Source of the DNA: Cryobacterium sp. N22
GTDB lineage: Bacteria; Actinomycetota; Actinomycetes; Actinomycetales; Microbacteriaceae
NCBI RefSeq assembly: GCF_002929555.1
Contig: NZ_PJJP01000035.1
Span: 109,748 to 173,747, forward strand
Direction of reading: 5' to 3'
DNA: 64,000 nt
Part shown: positions 58,731 through 64,000 of the stretch, one piece after another
Position numbering within the stretch: the stretch's first letter is position 1
Layout: each line of letters starts with the position of its first letter
Translations under genes and position numbers: made by a program
Notes under the pieces: model-generated
Told to the model about the DNA's origin: nothing
The model's database searches: none
The model's input: the letters and a program-made list of their open reading frames with translations, nothing else

Positions 58731-59077
58731 GGCGTCACCTCCGCATCCTCGGTGTGGGGAACGCCGTGTCCGGTCTCGACCAGGACCACTCCGGCGATCA
58801 CGATGACGATTCCCAGACCGATCATGAAGGTGAAGGGCTCGCCGAAGATGACCGAGGCGATAACCGCGGTGAGGGCGACGCCGGCTGCGGCCCAGATGCC
58901 GTAGACGACCCCGATGGGCGTTCCCAGTCGGAGCAGGAGCGAGAGCGCAACGAATGCACCGGCGTATCCGACAACGGCCAGCACGGTCCACCAGGGATCG
59001 TCGATGGCCGCGCGCAGGGACAGCGTCGCGGTGACCTCGAGCACGATCGCGGCAGAGAGGATGAGCCACTTCTTCAC
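58727..59077 (-). CDS. SMR-family efflux subunit, copy A
   Basis: The 116-residue protein has the conserved Glu14 in IVLEVTATLSLRAA and YGIWAAAGVALTAVIASVIFGE. It lies between tetR and copy B with ATGA overlaps on both sides. Paired SMR genes are known to work as two-component exporters. Confidence 0.85.
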   Translation of the reverse strand: MKKWLILSAAIVLEVTATLSLRAAIDDPWWTVLAVVGYAGAFVALSLLLRLGTPIGVVYGIWAAAGVALTAVIASVIFGEPFTFMIGLGIVIVIAGVVLVETGHGVPHTEDAEVTP

Positions 59078-59610
59078 CGGGAGGCCCCCTCAATGAGTCC
59101 GAGCAGGCGGCGCACGAGATCTGCGCGCTGTTCCGTCCCGATCGAGAGAATCCCCGTCGCCTCGGATATCCAGAGTCCATTCGTGGCCAACCAGACCAGG
59201 AGCAGCGGTGTCGTGTCGACACCGTCGCCGAAACCGAACCAGGTCTGCAGATACTCCAGCCACGGGGCCGACAGCTCCGGGCGGCGCACGGCCTCGGAGA
59301 ACACAACGAACTCCCCCTGGGTCACCCCGCCCTCGCCCGCGAACCTCACGAATGCATGGACCCGTTCCGTCAACGTGGACTCGAGAAGCGGCACCCCGAG
59401 CACCGCCTGCAGTTCCGCCTGCCAGCGGTCGATGACGTGCTCGATCACGGCGATCATCAGCACGTCCTTGGTGGGGAAGTGGTACATCAGGCCGGCCTTG
59501 GTGAGGCCGGCCTCGTGGGCCACCGACTGATAGGTGATGTCTGCTCCGCCGACGGCGTCGACGACCCGCAGCGCGGCATCCAGAATCTCGGGGCGGGAAC
59601 TTGATCTCAT
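59074..59610 (-). CDS. TetR-family regulator of the SMR pair
   Basis: The 178-residue protein has the helix-turn-helix ITYQSVAHEAGLTKAGLMYHFPTKDVLMIAV and a TetR C-terminal domain. It is the first gene of the operon and probably responds to a cationic drug or osmolyte that the SMR pair exports. Confidence 0.85.
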   Translation of the reverse strand: MRSSSRPEILDAALRVVDAVGGADITYQSVAHEAGLTKAGLMYHFPTKDVLMIAVIEHVIDRWQAELQAVLGVPLLESTLTERVHAFVRFAGEGGVTQGEFVVFSEAVRRPELSAPWLEYLQTWFGFGDGVDTTPLLLVWLATNGLWISEATGILSIGTEQRADLVRRLLGLIEGASR

Positions 59611-59620
59611 GCCGTAACTA

Positions 59621-59636
59621 TACCGTACGTACGGTA
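59621..59636. promoter_or_regulatory. TetR palindrome upstream of the SMR operon
   Basis: TACCGTACGTACGGTA is a perfect 16-bp palindrome 11 bp upstream of the TetR start, so self-control of the whole operon is likely. Confidence 0.78.
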
Positions 59637-59644
59637 GATATTGC

Positions 59645-60334
59645 TTACTCGCGCGGGGCCGCCTCCGAGAAGAGTCCGGTCAGCGCCGCCCACTGCAGCA
59701 GGATGACGGTCTTGCCGTCGACGATGCGGCCGTCGGCCACCATGGCCAGGGCGTCGCCGATCGGCACCTCGAGCACCTCGATGTCCTCGCCCTCCTCGGC
59801 CAGGCCGCCCCCAGAGTCGACCCGGTCGGCCGCCCCGTACGCGGCCAGATAGAAGTGCACCAGCTCGGTGACCGAGCCCGGGCTCATGTACAGGTCGAAC
59901 ACGTGCCGTAGTGCGCCGACCCTCACGCCGAGCTCCTCGCCGGCCTCCCGGCGGATCGCCACCTCAGGGGCGTCGTCGTCGAGCAGCCCGGCCGCGGTTT
60001 CGATGAGCATGCCGTCGGCGTGGCCGTTGACGTAGGCGGCGTAGCGGAACTGCCGGGTGAGCAGTACGGTGCGCCGGTCCGGGTCGTAGAGCAGGATGGT
60101 GGCGCCGTTGCCGCGGTCGTACGTTTCCCGCTGCTCGGTGACGACCCGGCCATCACGCCGCCGGTAGCCGAAGGTGGTGCGCCGCAGCACATGCCACCCG
60201 TCGGAGGTCACCTCCACCCGCTCGACACTGACGGCCGGGTTGCCGTGCAGGCCGGCGCCGACCTGGTCCAGGCCGGTACGCCCCCGACCGTCCGGCAGGT
60301 CGACGCCGAGTCGCCCGAGTGCGACCGGGGTCAC
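59645..60334 (-). CDS. nudK: NudK-type NUDIX hydrolase (GDP-mannose pyrophosphatase-like)
   Basis: The 229-residue protein has the NudK layout: N-x-x-V-x-x-x-x-V-T-S-DGWHVLRRTTFGYRRRDG, QRETYDRGNGATILLYDP, and the NUDIX box AAGLLDDDAPEVAIRREAGEELG. E. coli NudK hydrolyses GDP-mannose and related sugar nucleotides. The GTG start at 60334 overlaps the DUF4406 stop (GTGA), which couples them. The upstream 40 residues before the first helix are unusual in length. Confidence 0.82.
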   Translation of the reverse strand: MTPVALGRLGVDLPDGRGRTGLDQVGAGLHGNPAVSVERVEVTSDGWHVLRRTTFGYRRRDGRVVTEQRETYDRGNGATILLYDPDRRTVLLTRQFRYAAYVNGHADGMLIETAAGLLDDDAPEVAIRREAGEELGVRVGALRHVFDLYMSPGSVTELVHFYLAAYGAADRVDSGGGLAEEGEDIEVLEVPIGDALAMVADGRIVDGKTVILLQWAALTGLFSEAAPRE

Positions 60335-60717
60335 CGGTGCTCCGGCGCTTCGGCGATGCCGGGGATCTCGGCCAGGCTGGTGTACACCGGGATGCCCCGG
60401 CGTCTGGCGATGGCGACGTCCTGGTCGGCGCCGCGGGAGTCGCCGGGCAGCCGCAGGACACCGTCGCACCTCTCGAGCAGGCGTTCGGCCGTGGGATACA
60501 TCACCCCGGCGGCCAGCGGATGGGCCACATCCGTCACCCCGGCGCTGGCGAGCACCGGCAACGCCACCCACTCGCCGATCATCGGCAGGTGCCCGGCCTG
60601 GAAGATCGGCCAGGCCGCCTCCTCGAGGCGGTCGAGGTTCTGGCGGAGGAGCACGGGGTCGTCGCCGGTGCCCGAACGGTAGGGGCCGGCGATGAGGATC
60701 ATCAGGGAGCTGGTCAT
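60331..60717 (-). CDS. DUF4406 (nucleoside 2-deoxyribosyltransferase-like) protein
   Basis: The 128-residue protein starts LMILIAGPYRSGTGDDPVLLRQNLDRLEEAAWPIFQAGHLPMIGEW and ends with RRRGIPVYTSLAEIPG. The GPYR/E-Asp pattern matches DUF4406 and the nucleoside deoxyribosyltransferase fold. It overlaps NudK and is divergent from a DeoR regulator, so it is probably part of a nucleotide-sugar or modified-nucleoside salvage pathway. The chemistry is not known. Confidence 0.75.
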   Translation of the reverse strand: MTSSLMILIAGPYRSGTGDDPVLLRQNLDRLEEAAWPIFQAGHLPMIGEWVALPVLASAGVTDVAHPLAAGVMYPTAERLLERCDGVLRLPGDSRGADQDVAIARRRGIPVYTSLAEIPGIAEAPEHR

Positions 60718-60772
60718 GTCCGCTACAGTAGTACAACGTGCAGAAACGTGAACAAGTCGGAAGGAATGTGGA

Positions 60773-61534
60773 ATGCTCGCAGCGGAACGCCAGGCCCTCC
60801 TGCTCAACCGGCTTGCCCAGGACGGCAAGGTCGTGGCCAAGGAGATCGCCGCGGAACTAGGACTCTCCGACGACAGCGTGCGCCGTGACCTGCGCGAGCT
60901 CGCCGCCGCGGGCCTGTGCCAGCGGGTCTACGGCGGCGCCCTGCCGGTGTCGCCCGCAGCGGCGCAGTATGCCGAGCGCACGCTCGTGGAGCCCGACAGC
61001 AAGGACCGTGTCGCCGCGCGTGCGGCCCGGCTGATCGTGCCGGGCAGCACCGTGATCCTGGACGGTGGCACGACCACCCTCGCGGTGGTGCAGGCGCTGC
61101 CACCGACCCTGATCTGCACGATCATCACCCACAGCCCCACGATCGCCGCCGCACTGGTGCCCCACGAGGGCATCGAGGTGTTCCTGCTGGGCGGCCGGCT
61201 GTTCAAGCACTCCGCGGTGACCTGCGGCGCCGCCGCGGTCGAAGCCGCCCAGGCGATCACGGCAGACCTGTTCTTGCTCGGCGTCACCGGGGTACACCCC
61301 ACCGCCGGCCTGACCACCGGCGACGTGGAGGAGGCTGCGATGAAACGCGCCCTGGCGGGCCGGGCGGCCGACACCTACGTGCTGGCGAGCGCCGAGAAGA
61401 TCGGGGTGGCCTCGCCCTACCGGGTGCTGCCGTTCGGCGAGATCGCGGGCATCATCACCGACACCGCGGCCGGCGATCGAACCCTTGCCGAGCTGCGCGA
61501 CGCCGGCGTCAGCATCCTGACCACCGGCGACTGA
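60773..61534 (+). CDS. DeoR/GlpR-family regulator
   Basis: The 253-residue protein has the DeoR helix-turn-helix KVVAKEIAAELGLSDDSVRRDLRELAAAGLCQRVYGGAL and the sugar-phosphate-sensor domain DGGTTTLAVV ... EAAMKRALAGRA. Its ligand is likely a phosphorylated sugar. It diverges from the DUF4406-NudK pair. Two AACGTG copies (60736 and 60747, step 11) in the gap may be its site. Confidence 0.82.
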   Translation: MLAAERQALLLNRLAQDGKVVAKEIAAELGLSDDSVRRDLRELAAAGLCQRVYGGALPVSPAAAQYAERTLVEPDSKDRVAARAARLIVPGSTVILDGGTTTLAVVQALPPTLICTIITHSPTIAAALVPHEGIEVFLLGGRLFKHSAVTCGAAAVEAAQAITADLFLLGVTGVHPTAGLTTGDVEEAAMKRALAGRAADTYVLASAEKIGVASPYRVLPFGEIAGIITDTAAGDRTLAELRDAGVSILTTGD

Positions 61535-61580
61535 CCGCAGGCGGCCGCCGGATGCGGGTGGCCGCGCGCGCCATTCGGCC

Positions 61581-61650
61581 GCAACAGTGCCCCGTGCGGA
61601 CAATTGCGCCCGGCGCACCGGGCGCAATAGTCCGCAGCGGGAACAGTTAG
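61581..61650. repeat. Intergenic hairpin repeat, family B, copy 2
   Basis: The inner stem, TGCGGACAATTGCGCCCGG (61595-61613) with 61618-61636, has one mismatch in 19 pairs and a four-base loop; the outer arms extend it toward CAACAGT/AACAGTT. It lies between the convergent DeoR and MFS genes and overlaps the MFS stop. It is the best-formed member of the family. Confidence 0.7.
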
Positions 61651-63056
61651 GCCTGGCCTGGCGCCGGGCGGGGCGGCTTGCCGGGACTGGCGGCAGGCAC
61701 AAAAGGCTCAGAGGGAGTGGCGGCAGCGGGCACTGCGGCATTGGGCACTGCGGTGTCGGGCGGTGTGATGTCGGGCACGGCGGTGTCGGGCACGGCGGCT
61801 TCGGGCACACCGACGGTGAGCCGGCGGACGCTGCGGACGGAGAGCGCCGCGAGGCTCGCGACCACGATCACGGCGGCGCAGCCGAGCAACACCGGCGTGG
61901 TTCCCCAGAGGTGCGCGAGCGGTCCCACCAGGATCTCCCCCACCGGGATGGCGATGAACGAGCCGACGGCGTCGTAGGAGTACACCCTGGCGAGCTTGGC
62001 CGGCGGGATGTTCTGCTGCAGCGACTGGTCCCAGGCCACCCCGAACTGCTCGATGGCCACCCCGCCGAGAAGGAACGCGATGACGAGCAGCGGAACCAGC
62101 GGCACCATCGCGAGTCCCACGATGGGCAGGGCGGTGACCGCGACCAGGCCCACCCCGATGCCCAGGGCGTGCCGCGGCCGCCAGCGCAGGGCGAGCAGCC
62201 CACCGAGCGCCAGGCCCACGGTTTCGGCGGCGATGATCAGTCCCCAGGCGGCGCGGCCGAAGCTGTCGTCGGCCACGAGCGGGCCGAGCACCGCGATCGC
62301 CCCCACGAATGCGGCGTTCACGAGGGCGAATTGGGCCACGACCACCCACACCCAGGTGCGGCTGGAGAACTCCTGCCAGCCCTCGCGCAGCTCACGGAGC
62401 ACGCTGCTGGCCGGGACGGCAGCGTCGACGGTGCGTGGCGCGTTCGGCGTGCGCACGAATGCGAAGACGATGCCGGCCAGGGCAAAGGATGCGGCGTTGA
62501 GCGCGAGCCCCCAGCCCGGGCCGACCGCGGCGATCAGGATCGCGCCGAGGCTGGCGCCGAGGATCGCGCCGCCGTTGAGGCTCAGCCGCAGCAGCGCATT
62601 GGCCGGTCGCAACTGGGCCACCGGCACGGTCTGCGGCACGATCGCGGCCGAGGCCGGAAAGCTGACGGCGGCCACGGCCCCGTTGAGGACGCTGAGGATC
62701 ACGAGCAGCGGGATCGTGGCCGAGCCCGACAGGACGAGGGCGGCGACCCCGGCCTGGGTGGCGGCCGCCGCGAGGGAGGTGCCGACGAGCAGCAGGTGCT
62801 TGGGCAGCCGGTCGGCGATCACCCCGCCGAACAGCAGCACGGCCACGTTGGCGATGGACCGGCTCGCCACCACGATGCCGAGGTCCACGGCGGATCCGGT
62901 GAGGTCGAGCACCGCGAAGGCGAGGGCGATCGGGGCGGCGGCGTTGCCCAGGGTGGCGATGGTGCGGGCGGTGAGCAACCAGCGGAAGGGGGCGAACGCG
63001 AACGGGCCGGCACCGCCCGGGGCGCGGTCACGCGCCGTTCGCCCCCGAGATGCCAT
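61647..63056 (-). CDS. EntS-like MFS transporter with repetitive C-tail
   Basis: The 469-residue protein has 12 helices and the MFS_3 pattern: FRWLLTARTIATLGNAAAPIALAFAVLDLTGSAVDLGIVVASRSIANVAVLLFGGVIADRLPK. Such transporters export siderophores or drugs. The last ~50 residues are a Pro/Ala/Val-rich tail with a five-residue repeat like VPDTA, encoded by 15-bp tandem DNA repeats (~61728-61809). ATG 63056 is preferred over TTG 63068. Confidence 0.78.
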   Translation of the reverse strand: MASRGRTARDRAPGGAGPFAFAPFRWLLTARTIATLGNAAAPIALAFAVLDLTGSAVDLGIVVASRSIANVAVLLFGGVIADRLPKHLLLVGTSLAAAATQAGVAALVLSGSATIPLLVILSVLNGAVAAVSFPASAAIVPQTVPVAQLRPANALLRLSLNGGAILGASLGAILIAAVGPGWGLALNAASFALAGIVFAFVRTPNAPRTVDAAVPASSVLRELREGWQEFSSRTWVWVVVAQFALVNAAFVGAIAVLGPLVADDSFGRAAWGLIIAAETVGLALGGLLALRWRPRHALGIGVGLVAVTALPIVGLAMVPLVPLLVIAFLLGGVAIEQFGVAWDQSLQQNIPPAKLARVYSYDAVGSFIAIPVGEILVGPLAHLWGTTPVLLGCAAVIVVASLAALSVRSVRRLTVGVPEAAVPDTAVPDITPPDTAVPNAAVPAAATPSEPFVPAASPGKPPRPAPGQA

Positions 63057-63117
63057 GGGTTGAGTCAACCACGCCGGTCGGGCGGCCCGCCCCGACCGCC
63101 TTTTGGGGCACGTGCAC

Positions 63118-63170
63118 CCGATGCGGACATCTGGCCCCGGTGTGCCGGGTGCACAAGTCCGCAGCGGGAC
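63118..63170. repeat. Intergenic hairpin repeat, family B, copy 3
   Basis: TGCGGACATCTGGCCCCGG (63122-63140) pairs with 63145-63163 at 15 of 19 positions around the loop TGTG. It lies between the MFS start and the 3' end of the MMPL gene and is the most decayed of the three. Confidence 0.6.
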
Positions 63171-63210
63171 CAGTTGCGGCCGGCGAGGCGCGAGGCGGCG
63201 CGGACCCGGG

Positions 63211-63999
63211 CTATTCGCTCAGGCCGAAGCGGGTGTGGATGGGGGCGGTCCAGCGCGGGGCCCACCAGAGGACGCGCTCGAGGGAGGTCATGACCGCGGG
63301 CACGAGCACGATCCGCACCAGCGTCGCATCCAGCAGCACCGCCACGGCCAGGGCGGTGCCGATCTGTTTCATCTGCATCAGCTCACCGGTGGCGAAACCC
63401 GCGAAGACCAGCACGATGATCAACGCGGCCGAGGTGATGATGCGGCCGGAGCTCTGCAGACCGGTCTCGATGGACAGGCGGGTGCTCTCGCCGCGGTCGT
63501 GGTGCTCCTTGATGCGGGCGAGCAGGAACATTTCGTAGTCCATGGCGAGGCCGAAGCCGAAGGTGAGCACCAGGGTGAGCACGAGGGCGTCGACCCCGGA
63601 GATCGTGTCGGGGTCGAAGTTGAGCAGGCCCGACAGGTTGCCCTCCTGGAACCCCCACACCAGGATGCCGGCGGCCGCGCCCAGGGAGATTGCGCTGATC
63701 ACCAAGGCGGTGAGCGGGATGATCACCGATCCGGTCATCAGGAACAGCAGCACGAAGGTGGCCAGGGCGATGATGAGTACCGCCCAGGGCGCCCCGTTGG
63801 CCAACGAGTCGAGGTAGTCCACGGCCTGCGCGTCGGCGCCGCCGACCCAGTTGTCGAAGGCCGGCCGGTCGGCGCGGATCTGGCGCACCACGTCGGTGCC
63901 CTCGTGAGTGTCGACGGCGACCCTGGACACCCAGTAGCCGTTCGTCTCGACCGGCGGCGCGACATCCGTCACCCCGGGCAGGGTGGCGACCTCGGTGGC
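63211..63999 (-). CDS. MMPL-family transporter (5' end outside the window)
   Basis: The last ~262 residues are present. They contain the second MMPL membrane bundle: PWAVLIIALATFVLLFLMTGSVIIPLTALVIS, ...SGVDALVLTLVLTFGFGLAMDYEMFLLARIKE (with the D-Y proton-relay pair), and LVFAGFATGELMQMKQIGTALAVAVLLDATLVR. MMPL proteins export lipids or drugs with protons. The 5' part lies beyond the right edge. Confidence 0.85.
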   Translation of the reverse strand, partial: ATEVATLPGVTDVAPPVETNGYWVSRVAVDTHEGTDVVRQIRADRPAFDNWVGGADAQAVDYLDSLANGAPWAVLIIALATFVLLFLMTGSVIIPLTALVISAISLGAAAGILVWGFQEGNLSGLLNFDPDTISGVDALVLTLVLTFGFGLAMDYEMFLLARIKEHHDRGESTRLSIETGLQSSGRIITSAALIIVLVFAGFATGELMQMKQIGTALAVAVLLDATLVRIVLVPAVMTSLERVLWWAPRWTAPIHTRFGLSE

Positions 64000-64000
64000 C

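Overview
The window looks like chromosome from a high-GC actinobacterium, probably Microbacteriaceae and perhaps close to Cryobacterium. The evidence is uniform high GC, very dense gene packing with many ATGA/GTGA start-stop overlaps, GTG starts, possible leaderless genes, a 13E12/DUF222-type HNH protein, an Eis acetyltransferase, a LAxTG sortase signal, and proteins of a type I associate with Microbacteriaceae (for example the DUF7882-like protein). This placement is inference from gene content; there is no rRNA or other phylogenetic marker here. I found no tRNA, rRNA, CRISPR array, prophage or insertion sequence.

Layout. 1-7.8 kb: 3' end of an HNH gene, eis, a NUDIX hydrolase, a large sortase-anchored VWA surface protein with seven internal repeats, and an orphan LuxR regulator. 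7.9-16.7 kb: a LacI-controlled fructan/sucrose locus (binding protein, two permeases, intracellular GH32-like enzyme, PfkB sugar kinase, secreted levanase/inulinase-type GH32), preceded by a scrap of an MFS transporter gene. 16.9-22.3 kb: alpha-carbonic anhydrase, an NmrA-like/MarR divergent pair with twin palindromic operators, an HxlR/F420-type oxidoreductase pair and a luciferase-like monooxygenase. 22.6-28.4 kb: a second GH32-ABC transporter-LacI locus on the minus strand with its own operators. 28.5-30.0 kb: an EEP nuclease/phosphatase and a YjdF-like membrane protein.

30.0-41.9 kb is the most interesting stretch: a sialic-acid locus (nanE, nanK, nanA, an SiaEFGI-type ABC importer with a fused permease-ATPase, and a GntR/FadR regulator). 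It faces an operon made of a complete Tat translocase (tatA, tatC, tatB), an FAH-family hydrolase and a CE7 esterase. A 17-bp sequence upstream of the importer recurs with one mismatch upstream of tatA, and the importer's binding protein carries a twin-arginine signal. I infer that import and its own export machinery form one regulon.

42-54 kb: HAD phosphatase, then several regulator/membrane-protein sets (TetR + DUF6544-like; PadR + two paralogous membrane proteins; two DHA2-type MFS exporters, one with a TetR and matched operators), a DUF418-like membrane protein and an SDR/TetR divergent pair. 54-57 kb: a zinc-ribbon MBL-like hydrolase and small lineage-type unknowns. 57.2 kb: five same-strand DnaA-box-like 9-mers. 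57.4-64 kb: an in-frame tandem duplication of an SRPBCC gene, a TetR-SMR-SMR efflux operon, a NudK-DUF4406/DeoR set, an EntS-like MFS and the 3' part of an MMPL transporter.

Two families of dispersed intergenic hairpin repeats sit at gene 3' ends, and all three ABC binding-protein genes are followed by a strong intercistronic hairpin.
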